Positions 27,073-36,133 of a stretch of 64,000 nucleotides of DNA are shown piece by piece. Each line of letters opens with the position of its first letter. The stretch's first letter is position 1. The notes under the pieces are model-generated. The model worked only from the letters and a program-made list of their open reading frames with translations, was not told the DNA's origin and did no database searches. The DNA comes from Sulfomarinibacter sp963733915. GTDB lineage: Bacteria; Acidobacteriota; Thermoanaerobaculia; Thermoanaerobaculales; Sulfomarinibacteraceae. A program made the translations under genes and the position numbers. The stretch is from positions 124,001 to 188,000 of the forward strand of contig CAVTEP010000003.1 of NCBI GenBank assembly GCA_963733915.1, read 5' to 3'.

Positions 27073-29157
27073 TCACACCATTACGGTCTTTTTCCAGGTT
27101 GTTCCGATGACGCCCTGTCGGCAGGCGTCGCCGGTCATAAAGCCACCCGAGTGTCTGGCCTGGATCTCCAGCGCTTCGGAGAGTGTGGAGGAGGTGGCGG
27201 CACGGACCGTGTCCAGAATCGCCTTGCGGCCCGCCTCCATCCCGGGGCCCGATGCCACCGCGAGGTCCGGAATAGTGTCGGCCACACCCTCGAGCGCGCC
27301 CTCCTCAATCCCACGCAACGCGAGGCCGTGATCACCACCCGACGCGAGGGTGTAGGCAGTCTGGAGAGCATCGTCGAGCCCGCCCACGAAGTCCGCGAGC
27401 CAGCCAACGGTTTCGCCCGCCTGAACCGACCGTCCACCGAGCAGCAGTTCCAGGATTCGCGGCCAGTGCTCGGGCGCCACCCGCCGGAAAGGCCAGTGGG
27501 ATCCCTCCATCCCCGGCACCACCGGCAGCGTCACCTCGGGCATGCCGAGCTCGGCGCCGTCGACCGCCACCAGGTAGTGGCAGTGCATCAAAAGCTCGAG
27601 CATGCCCCCGAGACATCGTTTGCCTGCGACGAGGCCTACCGACACCGCGAAGTCGGAGTGCAGCCGGCGTGCGGTGCGCGACCAGCCGGCCGCAATGGCC
27701 ACACCGGCCGCCTCGTCGGTCATCGCCGGGTAGAAGTCGGCGGTGTCAGCGCCCACCATCTGGGTGGCGAGGTGGAAATCGCCGGTCAAAATCACCCGAT
27801 CGATCTTCTCTTTCCCCAGCCAGTCGATGGCTCGGTTGAGCTCGGCGTCGACGTCCGAGTTGTAGCTTTCGCGTGACAGGCTGAGCACGCCGACCGTACC
27901 GTCGTGCTCGGCGTTGACGTAGAGCTGCTGCCATTCGGGCGCGGAGATGCGGGCAAAGGCCTCCGGGTGCCACGCCTGCGCGGCGGCCTCCGGGTGCAGC
28001 CGGTGGTAGGTCTCGACGGTCGCGATGGCCGCGTCGGCGCCACGGGCACGGATCACCGCCAGTACGCCGGGAGAAAACTGCGCGCACAGCTCGCCGATGG
28101 CGTTGATCTGCGCCAGGTGCGAACGCTCCTCCGAGACCATCAGGCTCGCCATCTGGCAGAGAGGACCGAGCACCCAGGTCTCAAGCTCAGTTTCGTCGTC
28201 CAGCTTCCAGTTCACCAGGGGTCGGAAGTGATTTGGGGGGTACCAGTTGGCGCCGCTGTCCTTGTGTTCCTCGAGGACCGCCGAGGGTTCGAAGAGGGCG
28301 CCATAGTGCTGCGCCAAATGGTGCAGACACGACCAGGTGAGAAAGTTCGCGCCGCGGGCGCCGATCGCGTCGTGGGCCCGGAATGGGTTTGGTCCGAGCG
28401 ACCGGCGGACGAACTTGTCCACTTTCCAGAAAGGCATGTTGGTGACCTCGTGGAAGCGGGTCGCGGCGAGAGTGAGACCGCAGAAAAGGACGTCGAGCAC
28501 AAACGACCAGTGGTCGCTGACCATGATCGGGATCAAGCCGAGCGCCCACAGGAGCTGTGTGATCTCGGACGGCTCCGGCTCGACGATCTCGAAGACCTTG
28601 TTGATCTCGTGCGGGAAGGCCGGGTGGGCGACGCCGACTCCAAGCTCGGACTGCGGGAAACCCGAGGTCACCGACCGGATTTCAATCTCTGGAAATGCCG
28701 CCCGGAATACCTCGTAGTGAGCCCTCTTGATCTCGAGGTTTTCGGGCACCGCCTCGAGCAGGAACCGCGGCGAGAGCGCGTCGAGCTGTGACGGCAGGTG
28801 GCTGCCGTCGTAAGCGAGGCGCACCACGTTGCCCATGATGGCGGCGGCGCGGTCGGCGCCGAAGGCGCGCACCAGACCGGAGTACTGGGCGCCGATACCG
28901 TCCGGCACGCCGGGAAAGTCGAGCGCCACGATGGGCACACCGAAGGGCTCGAGCCGCGAGCCGAGCTGCATCGTCTTGCCGGCGCCGACGATGCCGTTGG
29001 CGCCGGAGACGACGAATGCACCGCGACCAGGCGCGGCACCGAACACACGGTCGACAAGCTCCCCTGCCGACACCGGCAGGCGGCCGTTGCGGATGAGACC
29101 TAGGACCGAACCGAGTCCCAGGGTCTCGAGGGTGGAAGGTCGCATCGCGTTCGTCAT
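27073..29157 (-). CDS. 3-hydroxyacyl-CoA dehydrogenase/enoyl-CoA hydratase fusion (dehydrogenase first)
   Basis: This 694-residue two-domain protein has an N-terminal 3-hydroxyacyl-CoA dehydrogenase-like part (about 1-400) and a C-terminal crotonase part (about 430-690). The nucleotide motif SGANGIVGAGK is unusual, and the dehydrogenase second half is recognisable in MVSDHWSFVLDVLF and RAHDAIGARG. In the hydratase, both catalytic glutamates align (GGMLELLMHC and GMPEVTLPVVPG). The order is opposite to FadB/FadJ, like some archaeal fusions. The likely role is beta-oxidation of 3-hydroxypimelyl-CoA or related acyl-CoAs (inferred). The start overlaps the thiolase stop by four bases (ATGA). Confidence 0.8.
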   Translation of the reverse strand: MTNAMRPSTLETLGLGSVLGLIRNGRLPVSAGELVDRVFGAAPGRGAFVVSGANGIVGAGKTMQLGSRLEPFGVPIVALDFPGVPDGIGAQYSGLVRAFGADRAAAIMGNVVRLAYDGSHLPSQLDALSPRFLLEAVPENLEIKRAHYEVFRAAFPEIEIRSVTSGFPQSELGVGVAHPAFPHEINKVFEIVEPEPSEITQLLWALGLIPIMVSDHWSFVLDVLFCGLTLAATRFHEVTNMPFWKVDKFVRRSLGPNPFRAHDAIGARGANFLTWSCLHHLAQHYGALFEPSAVLEEHKDSGANWYPPNHFRPLVNWKLDDETELETWVLGPLCQMASLMVSEERSHLAQINAIGELCAQFSPGVLAVIRARGADAAIATVETYHRLHPEAAAQAWHPEAFARISAPEWQQLYVNAEHDGTVGVLSLSRESYNSDVDAELNRAIDWLGKEKIDRVILTGDFHLATQMVGADTADFYPAMTDEAAGVAIAAGWSRTARRLHSDFAVSVGLVAGKRCLGGMLELLMHCHYLVAVDGAELGMPEVTLPVVPGMEGSHWPFRRVAPEHWPRILELLLGGRSVQAGETVGWLADFVGGLDDALQTAYTLASGGDHGLALRGIEEGALEGVADTIPDLAVASGPGMEAGRKAILDTVRAATSSTLSEALEIQARHSGGFMTGDACRQGVIGTTWKKTVMV

Positions 29158-30374
29158 GACGCTCGACCCCCTTTCCGATCCGAAACCTCGAAGACCGCGG
29201 CGATGCCGACATCGCCGGCGGCGCAACCGAAGAGAAGGACATAACCGCCACCCAGCGAGACGGCTTCCTCCAAGCCCTCGATCAGCGACCTGGTCAGCGT
29301 TGGTCCTTGAGGATGCCCCCACACCAGGGAGCAGCCGGTGGTGTTCATCCCCCTCCAATCATGGCCGACGACCTTGGCGAAGATCGCGTCGTTCACAGCA
29401 AATGGATTGTGGTTTTTGACCACCGCGATGTCGCTCATGGTGAGGCCGCTGCGCTCCAGGAGTCTGACGACCGCTAGCGCGGGTGCCTCCGGCATCAGAC
29501 TCGGCGAGGTTCGCACCTCCGCCTTGGCCACCAGCGCGATCTCGATCTCGGGCCGCGGGCTGAGCTCGCGTGCTTTCTCCGACGTGGTCACGAGCAGACA
29601 GGCCATGCCGTCTGACGCATGGGTCTGACTGCCCGCTGTGACACCGGTGTCGAGCTCGCGCATGGCGCGTAGACTGCCCGCCGAGACCCGGCGCACACCG
29701 AGGTCGTCGTCGACAGTGCCCAGCAAGCCACCTTGCAGGTTGAGCACCTCCAGCGGCACCAGCACCCGATCGAGAAAGCCCGAGGCTTTGGCTTCGAAGT
29801 ACTGCTCGTATCGGCACAGCGTGATTTCGTCGACCTCGCGGCGGTCGATGCGGTACTTTCGGGCGGCGAGGCCGGCAGTGGCGATCATGGCCTTGCCGGT
29901 CGAGGGGTCAAAGCCGAAGTTGTCCCACACATCGCCCAGCGCCTGGGTTCGTTCGTATGACCTCCGCTCCGGGAACACTCCCACCGGGGAGTCACTGGTG
30001 CGATCGAAGGTCAGGACCCCGACCACGTCGTTGGCGCCCCCCTCGACCTCGGCCGCCGCGACCACCACGGCCTGCAGCCCGGTGGCGCAGGCCTGCTCGA
30101 CGTGGAAACCGGGGATCCTCACCCCCATGCAGCTTGCCACCAGCGGGGCGGTCCAGAACTTCCAGTGCCAGGGGATCGTCGAGCCGATCACCAGGTACTC
30201 GAGGCGGCGCTGGGGCACCCCGCGCAGACCGAGAATATGACTCATGGCTTCGCCGGCGAACTGGCCGATATTGACCTCGGCCAACGGGGATGTCTGCCAC
30301 GCCGGAAAGAAACTGCTACCCCAGGTGCCGTAAGGGATCCTTGCCCTGGGAAACTTGGAGATGTCCGCGGTCAT
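29154..30374 (-). CDS. Thiolase family acetyl-CoA acyltransferase
   Basis: This is a 406-residue thiolase-like protein. The nucleophilic cysteine is in VEQACATGLQAVVVAA (about residue 95), the histidine motif is KNHNPFAVND, and the late GHPQGPTLTR motif carries the second histidine; a GCAAGDVG segment supplies the second cysteine. The likely reaction is thiolysis of 3-oxopimelyl-CoA to glutaryl-CoA and acetyl-CoA, by position next to oah and the fusion protein; sequence alone does not give the chain length. I chose the ATG at 30374 (MTADISKFP) over an upstream start. The next gene's ATG overlaps its stop by four bases. Confidence 0.85.
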   Translation of the reverse strand: MTADISKFPRARIPYGTWGSSFFPAWQTSPLAEVNIGQFAGEAMSHILGLRGVPQRRLEYLVIGSTIPWHWKFWTAPLVASCMGVRIPGFHVEQACATGLQAVVVAAAEVEGGANDVVGVLTFDRTSDSPVGVFPERRSYERTQALGDVWDNFGFDPSTGKAMIATAGLAARKYRIDRREVDEITLCRYEQYFEAKASGFLDRVLVPLEVLNLQGGLLGTVDDDLGVRRVSAGSLRAMRELDTGVTAGSQTHASDGMACLLVTTSEKARELSPRPEIEIALVAKAEVRTSPSLMPEAPALAVVRLLERSGLTMSDIAVVKNHNPFAVNDAIFAKVVGHDWRGMNTTGCSLVWGHPQGPTLTRSLIEGLEEAVSLGGGYVLLFGCAAGDVGIAAVFEVSDRKGGRAS

Positions 30375-30392
30375 CGGCAGCCCCCTTCCGCC

Positions 30393-30545
30393 AATTCTCA
30401 ATTCTCAATTCTCAATGGCCCCACCGACCCGGTGGAATTTCGGATCTGGGATTTCGGATTCCGGATTTTCCATCCACCCTCAAGGGGGCACAACGCCGAT
30501 TGGGCGGGAATTGAGAATTCAAAATTCAAAATTGAGAACTCATTT
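30393..30545. repeat. Long hairpin of AATTCTC/GAATTGA heptamers
   Basis: The left arm is three AATTCTC units (30393-30416). The right arm is ATTGAGAATTC-type units (30518-30541), its approximate reverse complement. The interior carries GGATTTC-type units and a CCACCGACCCGGTGG palindrome. It lies inside the operon between the 3-hydroxyacyl-CoA dehydrogenase and thiolase genes. Confidence 0.6.
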
Positions 30546-30547
30546 CG

Positions 30548-31495
30548 TCACACTTCGAGCAAAAAGTCCGACGAGGTGATCACGAAATCGGAAAAATCAC
30601 GCCCTGCGACCGGCTTGAACCCATCCCATTCGTAAAAGCCCTTGCCCGTCTTGACCCCGTGCTCGCCGTTTTTGAACATCCGGGTAAGAATCGCCGGCGG
30701 ATAGAGCCTCGGATCCTGGGTCTGCAGGTACATCGCCAGCGACACCCGGTACATGGTGTCTGCGCCGATGAAGTCCGACAGCTTGAACACTCCCTGCGGG
30801 TGGCCGAGGCTGCCCTTGAGACCGACATCGCCGTCCTCGACCGTAATCTCCCCGCGTTCCAGCGCGCGCATCGCCTCGAGCATGAAGGGCACCAGGTGCT
30901 TGTTCACCCAGAAGCCCGAGACGTCGGAGGCGACGAAGGGGCTCTTGCCGATGCCCTCGAGGATCTCGAGGGTCAGGGCAAGGGTCTCGTCGGCAAGATC
31001 CCGGTGCCGCACGACCTCGACCGCCGGCATCTGATACACCGGGTTCATGCCATGGGTGCCCACGAAGCGGTCGGCCCGACCCGACGCCACACCCATGGTG
31101 TGGACGCTCAGGGACGAGGTGTTGGTCCATATCATGCCGCCATCGGGGAGCCGCGGTGCGACCCCCGCCAGAACCTCGCACTTGAGATCGAGATCCTCGA
31201 AGATGACCTCGAGCAGGACCTGACAGTTTTCGAGCTCGGCCGCAAAGGCATCCTCCGAGTCGACGATGCGGAACCGAGCCGTCGCCTCGTCAACGAAGTC
31301 CGACTCTTCAGGATGGCGCTTCTTGGCGATCCACGCCAGGCCCTTGGCCAACGCGCCCGGCGCGCGTTCCCGCGCCGCGGCGATCGCGTCGAAGCCGACA
31401 ACTTCGTAGCCGCCCTCGAGCAGATTCGCGACCCAGTCCACACCCATCTTGCCAAGGCCCATCACAGCGATGCGTTTCACATCAGATCGCTTCAT
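30548..31495 (-). CDS. 3-hydroxyacyl-CoA dehydrogenase (3HBDH type)
   Basis: This 315-residue NAD-dependent dehydrogenase has a Rossmann VMGLGKMGVDW (about residue 11), NTSSLSV (about 126), GTHGMNPVYQMPAVEVV with the catalytic histidine and a C-terminal helical domain ending in GVKTGKGFYEWDG. It is the first gene of the oah operon. A plausible role is 3-hydroxypimelyl-CoA dehydrogenase. It is also one of three dehydrogenases in the window that might oxidise 6-hydroxycyclohex-1-ene-1-carbonyl-CoA. A GGGGGG-type SD precedes the start. Confidence 0.9.
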   Translation of the reverse strand: MKRSDVKRIAVMGLGKMGVDWVANLLEGGYEVVGFDAIAAARERAPGALAKGLAWIAKKRHPEESDFVDEATARFRIVDSEDAFAAELENCQVLLEVIFEDLDLKCEVLAGVAPRLPDGGMIWTNTSSLSVHTMGVASGRADRFVGTHGMNPVYQMPAVEVVRHRDLADETLALTLEILEGIGKSPFVASDVSGFWVNKHLVPFMLEAMRALERGEITVEDGDVGLKGSLGHPQGVFKLSDFIGADTMYRVSLAMYLQTQDPRLYPPAILTRMFKNGEHGVKTGKGFYEWDGFKPVAGRDFSDFVITSSDFLLEV

Positions 31496-31685
31496 CCATC
31501 CCCCCTTCAGTGCCCGTGGAAACCTGATGAACGAATGAGGAGTCTGAGCCTTCGAACTTGAGATTCGGTACGGCTCGCAGCTGAGTTTCTCTCATTCCGG
31601 GTAATTTTGACGGACACGAAGCACCTTACAACGGATCTCGCAACGCCCGCAAGCGCGATGGTAGACTTCTCCTCAAGAGGGAACA

Positions 31686-32186
31686 ATGAAAACAGATTTC
31701 GACGCGATCAGCGACGTCCTGAGAAAGGCCTTCCAGGTCGAGGTGGACGGTTTCACCTTCTACTCGATGGCCTTGAAGGCCGCAACGAAGCCGGCTGTCC
31801 GCAAGCTCTTCGAAAGGCTCGCCCGGGACGAAACCGAGCACAAGGCCTACATCATGGCCGTGATGAAACGCTACGAGGAGCACGGCGCGAGGAGTTTTCA
31901 ATTTGATCCCCGCGACCCCGACCTGGGGGAATTCTCCTCCAAGATCTTCACTGAGAGCTTCAAGGAGCAGGCGCAGGGTGGTATCTCCGAACTCGGTGCG
32001 CTTTCGATCGGAATCCAGCTCGAGACGAACGCCGTCGCCTTCTTCGACACCGCGGCGCGCGAGGCGACGGATCCTCAGATCGGCGGTTTCTATCGCTTCC
32101 TCTCCGACTGGGAAGGCTCTCACCTTCGCACCCTGCAGCAGCTCCACGACAGCATCCGCGTGGACCTCTGGCCCGACAAGCCTTGA
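31686..32186 (+). CDS. Ferritin-like diiron protein (rubrerythrin-type domain)
   Basis: This 166-residue four-helix protein has iron-ligand-like motifs EVDGFTFY (helix 1) and RDETEHKAYI (helix 2, ExxH), repeated as ETNAVAFF and WEGSHLRTL (helices 3 and 4), the layout of rubrerythrin/ferritin-like di-iron domains. No C-terminal rubredoxin domain is seen. The likely role is protection against oxygen or peroxide, useful next to oxygen-sensitive reductases, but this is inferred. It is single on the plus strand, between two converging or diverging minus-strand operons. SD AAGAGGG precedes the ATG. Confidence 0.85.
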   Translation: MKTDFDAISDVLRKAFQVEVDGFTFYSMALKAATKPAVRKLFERLARDETEHKAYIMAVMKRYEEHGARSFQFDPRDPDLGEFSSKIFTESFKEQAQGGISELGALSIGIQLETNAVAFFDTAAREATDPQIGGFYRFLSDWEGSHLRTLQQLHDSIRVDLWPDKP

Positions 32187-32244
32187 AGAGCTGAGCATCG
32201 CTGACGAGGCTGACGAGGCGACCCTTGAGAACGGCATCCGCCGC

Positions 32245-33114
32245 TCAGTCCGCATCCGGGTCGGCCAACCGGGGCCGGCAGAAGCGGACCTCGTATCGCT
32301 CACCGCAGTCGCGACAAGCATGAACCAGGTGGATCTTTTGGCATTTGATGCCTTCGTCCTGCCGGATCTCGGGAACCAGGGCATGGCCGCAGCTGCAGGC
32401 CGTTGGGACGACCGCGTCGATCATGAAACCGTCGAGGTCGAGCTCCTTGACGACCAGATCGGCCAGGCCGTCCTCACGCAGCTGGTCGAGAAGTGATCTG
32501 AAGAAGCTCTGTGTCTGGGGAGCCCTGCGTCGCGCCCAGTCTCGCCCCGATTCGGTCTGCATGCACCCCACGGCGTGTCGCGCGTAGGTCAGCTCGACGG
32601 TGAACTGGACCATGAATTCAGATGAAATGCCCTGGCCCCGAAGACCGCGTTTGACGAAGAAGTTGGCGGCCCCCAGGTATCCGAGCTTTTCCAGGTTGTC
32701 CGCGTCGAAGAGCACCCTGGCCAGAGGGGTAGGCTCGGGATCGCACCGATAGAGCTGCAGGATCGCTTCGCTGATCTCCGCGACCTGGCTTTCGGGGATG
32801 CCGTGAGTCTGCGCCAACCGGCCGAGGACCTCGACGGAGCGTTTTTCCTCCGGTTCCGAGTCCCCATACCGCTGGCCTTTGTTGAACTTGCCGGCATCGT
32901 GAAACAGCGCTCCAAGGCGACAGGTGGAGGGATCGAGGCCTTCGGTGCGACCGAGCTGCTCGGCGATCACGGCGGTTCTGCAGAGGTGACCCCACAGGCT
33001 GTCGACTGTTCGGTTGCCCTGATCGGCTGCGCTTTCTTCGCGTTGTACGTGCTCCTGCAGGGAGTCCTCGACGGCCCTCATGGCGCTTCCGGAAATCGCA
33101 ACGTCTTCAATCAC
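32245..33114 (-). CDS. HD-domain phosphohydrolase-like protein with C-terminal zinc ribbon
   Basis: This protein of about 289 residues is translationally coupled to bamI: its GTG at 33114 overlaps the bamI stop (GTGA). Residues about 45-180 resemble an HD domain: DSLWGHLCRTAVIAEQL, LGALFHDAGKFNKGQRYGD (the HD pair) and LARVLFDADNLEKLGYLGA. The C-terminal CSCGHAL...CQKI...CRDCGERYEVRFC looks like a zinc ribbon. HD proteins hydrolyse nucleotides or phosphoesters, but no substrate can be named. No such gene is part of the described Bam complex, so a role in regulation, repair or assembly of the reductase is open. A 12-codon shorter ATG start is possible. Confidence 0.8.
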   Translation of the reverse strand: MIEDVAISGSAMRAVEDSLQEHVQREESAADQGNRTVDSLWGHLCRTAVIAEQLGRTEGLDPSTCRLGALFHDAGKFNKGQRYGDSEPEEKRSVEVLGRLAQTHGIPESQVAEISEAILQLYRCDPEPTPLARVLFDADNLEKLGYLGAANFFVKRGLRGQGISSEFMVQFTVELTYARHAVGCMQTESGRDWARRRAPQTQSFFRSLLDQLREDGLADLVVKELDLDGFMIDAVVPTACSCGHALVPEIRQDEGIKCQKIHLVHACRDCGERYEVRFCRPRLADPDAD

Positions 33115-33716
33115 ACTCGGGTCGCCTTTCCGCGGGGGAATGCCAACGACTCGACGAGCACGAAGGCCGCCTGGAGGTAGGAGGTCGGGCAAAGCGGGAA
33201 GCACTCCTTGCAGTCGTTGCACGCGGCGGCGGCAATCTCCGGGAGGAAGCTGATTTCCTTTCTGATTCCACGTTCGATGAATCCAACGGCGTGCTTCTCC
33301 TTGATCTCGGCGCAGTAGCGCACACAGAGACCGCAGTGAACGCAGAATGAAGCTTCCTGCTCGAACTTGGCCTTGTCCGCTCCGTACTCTTGGGCCAACT
33401 CCTGCAGCGGCGGAGAATCCGGAGCGTGAGCCAGCAGGAGCTCGAGGATGCTTCTGCGGATTCGGTCGATCTTGTCGGATCTCGTGCGGATGACCAGTCC
33501 ATCCTCCGTCTGATAAACACAGGACGCAACGATGGACTTTCCACCTTGATTCTCTGCCTCGACGATGCAAAGCCGGCACCCGCCGTAGGGCTGCAGTTTG
33601 TCGTGGTGACACAGGGTCGGGATCGGTATTCCCGCACCTCGGGCAGCCTCGAGAACGGTCATCCCCTCCGCTGCCATGACCTCTTGACCGTCGATCATCA
33701 TCCGAATATCAGTCAT
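33111..33716 (-). CDS. bamI: Benzoyl-CoA reductase electron-transfer subunit BamI (NuoG N-terminal-like)
   Basis: This 201-residue iron-sulfur protein corresponds to the N-terminal part of NuoG/HoxU. It has a [2Fe-2S] ferredoxin domain (CHHDKLQPYGGCRLCIVEAE...CVYQ, about 36-68) and [4Fe-4S] motifs CVHCGLCVRYC (about 125) and CNDCKECFPLCP near the C-terminus. In Geobacter, BamGHI form a NADH:quinone oxidoreductase-like module of the roughly 1 MDa Bam complex. The start overlaps bamH by four bases. Assignment rests on the gene order B-C-D-E-F-G-H-I. Confidence 0.9.
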   Translation of the reverse strand: MTDIRMMIDGQEVMAAEGMTVLEAARGAGIPIPTLCHHDKLQPYGGCRLCIVEAENQGGKSIVASCVYQTEDGLVIRTRSDKIDRIRRSILELLLAHAPDSPPLQELAQEYGADKAKFEQEASFCVHCGLCVRYCAEIKEKHAVGFIERGIRKEISFLPEIAAAACNDCKECFPLCPTSYLQAAFVLVESLAFPRGKATRV

Positions 33717-35650
33717 TGTCGTTTGCTCTCTCTGACGACCGCTCTTTGTTCTTCCGCGATGGGAGGAGGAACAGGCTCACCCGAAAATCGCTTCACCGCT
33801 TCAAAGCGCGAGGGGCAGACCTCGAAGCAGATGCCGCACGCATCGCACTTCTCCTGGTCGATGATGTGGATTGTTTTCTTCGCACCATCGATCGCCCCGG
33901 CGGGGCATTCCTTGAGGCAGATCAGACACGCCTTGCACTTCTCGGGCTCGATGTAGTACGAAACCAATCGTCTGCAGGACAAAGCCGGGCATTTCTTTTC
34001 CCTGATGTGTGCTTCGTACTCTTCTCTGAAGTAGCGAAAGGTGCTCAGGAAAGGGTTAGGGGCGGTCTTGCCCAGGGCACACAGCGAAGCCTCTCGTGCA
34101 GTCTCGGCAAGCTCCTCCAGGATCTCGATATCGCTCTCTTCTCCCCTTCCCTCGGTGATCTTCGTGAGGATCCGTTGCATCTGCCGCAGGCCCTCACGGC
34201 AGGGAACGCACTTGCCACAGGATTCATCGGTGAGGAAGTCGATGAAGTACCTGGCCACGTCGACCATGCAGGTCTCTTCATCCATGACGATCATCCCACC
34301 CGAACCCATCATCGAACCGGCCTTGGTCAACTCGTCAAAATCGACCTCCAGATCCAACCTTTTCTCGGGAATGCAACCTCCAGACGGGCCCCCGGTCTGC
34401 ACTGCCTTGAACTTCTTGCCCCCGGGAATGCCGCCGCCGATCTTGTAGATGACATCTCTCAAGCTGATGCCCATGGGAACTTCGACGAGACCGGTGTTGG
34501 CGATCTTGCCGACCAGGGAGAAGATCTTCGTGCCCTTGCTTTCCTCGGTGCCGATCGAGGCGAAGGCGCCGGCCCCGCCGTTGATGATCAAGGGGACGTT
34601 TGCCCACGTCTCCACATTGTTGATGTTCGTCGGTTTACCCCACAGCCCTTGCACCGCAGGGTAGGGCGGCCGCGGCCTCGGTTCACCGACCTCGCCCTGC
34701 AAAGAAAGGAGGAGAGCCGTCTCTTCACCACAGACGAAGGCGCCGGCTCCGCGGTGCACCTTGACCCGGAAATCGAATCCGGAGCCGAGGATGTTCGTGC
34801 CGAGGATTCCAAGTTTTTCGGCGTCCTCGATGGCAGCGGTCAGGTTTGCCAACGCCAGAGGATACTCCTGTCGAATGTATACATAGCCCTCGTGGGAACC
34901 GATGGCATACGCTCCGATGGTCAGACCCTCGAGCACGCCGTACGGGTTGCCCTCCATCAGCGACCGGTCCATATAAGCGCCCGGGTCTCCCTCATCGCAG
35001 TTGACGACCACGTATTTGGTCTCGCCCGGGGCGTTGCGGGCGATCTCCCACTTGACCCCGGCCGGAAACCCCCCGCCTCCGCGACCTCGGAGGCCGGCAT
35101 CTTTGATCTCCGCGACAACCTGCTCCGGGGTCATCTCGAAAAGCGCTTTGAGCAACGCTTGATATCCGCCGATGGCGAGGTAATCCTCGAAACTCCTGGG
35201 GTCGATCCTCCGATTGGCGCCGAAGACCATCCGTTCCTGGTGCTTGTAAAACGGGATATCCGACTCGTAGATGGCTTTTTCGCCCGTGTTCTGGTCAACG
35301 TAGAGAAGACGCTCAATGACCTCGTTGCCCTTGATCGTTTTTTGGATGATCTCGGGAACATCTTCGGGCGCGACCTGGAGGTAGCAGATCTCCTCGGGAT
35401 CGATGACAACGATGGGGCCCTTCTCACAGAATCCGTGACAACCCGTGCTCCTGAAACCCAGTTCGACCTCGAGGCCTTGAGCTTCGATTTCCCGGTTGAA
35501 CGCCGCGACGACGTCCCGCGCACCGGAGGCCAGACACCCGGTGCCGGCACAGACCGTGATGTACCTTGCGTCCGGTGGTCTTTCGGACACGATCCGCTGT
35601 CTCAGCTCCTCGAGCTCATCAATAGAGTTGATCCGGGTCATCACCTTCAT
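33713..35650 (-). CDS. bamH: Benzoyl-CoA reductase subunit BamH (NuoF-like flavoprotein)
   Basis: This 645-residue NuoF/HndC-like protein has, in order: a thioredoxin-like [2Fe-2S] domain (CAGTGCLASG...GCHGFCEKGP, about 35-75), an FMN/NADH domain with GRGGGGFPAGVKWEI (about 190) and the SLBB region, a [4Fe-4S] motif ESCGKCVPCREGL (about 490), and two C-terminal ferredoxin motifs (CKACLICLKECP and CDACGICFEVCP). It probably receives or donates electrons to NAD(H) in the electron-bifurcating or confurcating Bam complex; the direction is not shown by sequence. It overlaps bamI by four bases. Confidence 0.93.
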   Translation of the reverse strand: MKVMTRINSIDELEELRQRIVSERPPDARYITVCAGTGCLASGARDVVAAFNREIEAQGLEVELGFRSTGCHGFCEKGPIVVIDPEEICYLQVAPEDVPEIIQKTIKGNEVIERLLYVDQNTGEKAIYESDIPFYKHQERMVFGANRRIDPRSFEDYLAIGGYQALLKALFEMTPEQVVAEIKDAGLRGRGGGGFPAGVKWEIARNAPGETKYVVVNCDEGDPGAYMDRSLMEGNPYGVLEGLTIGAYAIGSHEGYVYIRQEYPLALANLTAAIEDAEKLGILGTNILGSGFDFRVKVHRGAGAFVCGEETALLLSLQGEVGEPRPRPPYPAVQGLWGKPTNINNVETWANVPLIINGGAGAFASIGTEESKGTKIFSLVGKIANTGLVEVPMGISLRDVIYKIGGGIPGGKKFKAVQTGGPSGGCIPEKRLDLEVDFDELTKAGSMMGSGGMIVMDEETCMVDVARYFIDFLTDESCGKCVPCREGLRQMQRILTKITEGRGEESDIEILEELAETAREASLCALGKTAPNPFLSTFRYFREEYEAHIREKKCPALSCRRLVSYYIEPEKCKACLICLKECPAGAIDGAKKTIHIIDQEKCDACGICFEVCPSRFEAVKRFSGEPVPPPIAEEQRAVVRESKRQ

Positions 35651-36103
35651 CTACTCATATCTCTGCAGCACATCCGTCGTATCGGCTGCCGAGAGCCTGC
35701 CGTGCGTCGTTCCGTCGATCTCCATCACTGGGCCCAAGGCGCAGCAACCGAGGCAGTTGACGGTCTCGAGGCTGAACTTCAGATCCAGGTCGGTTTCACC
35801 GGGTTTGATGCCGGTCTCGCTCTCGACCTTCTCGAGAACGCGCCCCGCACCTCGAACATGACAGGCGGTGCCCATGCAGATATGAACCTCATGGCGGCCT
35901 TTGGGTGACAGGCTGAAGGCCTTGTAGAAGGTGGCGATGTGTCGGATCCGACGCAGAGGGACTCCCAGTCTTTCGCTGACTTTCGTGAGCGCCTCTTTCG
36001 GGAGCCAGTGGTTCTCCCTCTGAATCTCCAGCAGCACCTGGATGAGTGAGCTGGTTTCGCCTTGGTGGTCGTCGATGATCTGGTTGATTCTGTCGTCGGT
36101 CAT
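35651..36103 (-). CDS. bamG: Benzoyl-CoA reductase subunit BamG (NuoE-like [2Fe-2S] protein)
   Basis: This 150-residue thioredoxin-like ferredoxin has the NuoE cysteine pattern HICMGTACHVRG...CLGCCALGPV (four cysteines in two pairs, about residues 80-125). The N-terminal helical IDDHQGETSSLIQVLLEIQ is typical of NuoE/HndA. It directly precedes bamH. Its SD is weak. It should pass electrons between BamH and the HdrA-like core. Confidence 0.92.
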   Translation of the reverse strand: MTDDRINQIIDDHQGETSSLIQVLLEIQRENHWLPKEALTKVSERLGVPLRRIRHIATFYKAFSLSPKGRHEVHICMGTACHVRGAGRVLEKVESETGIKPGETDLDLKFSLETVNCLGCCALGPVMEIDGTTHGRLSAADTTDVLQRYE

Positions 36104-36133
36104 CGCTGGAATTCCAAACTCCGTTTCGTCCCG

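Noticed and set aside
32245..33612. 455-residue reading of the HD gene extended upstream
   Set aside because: The extension runs through bamI in the wrong frame; the GTG coupled to the bamI stop is a better start.
33716..35908. 730-residue open frame on the plus strand opposite bamH and bamG
   Set aside because: It is the antisense shadow of high-GC genes with clear NuoF and NuoE motifs on the minus strand; it has no family pattern or SD.
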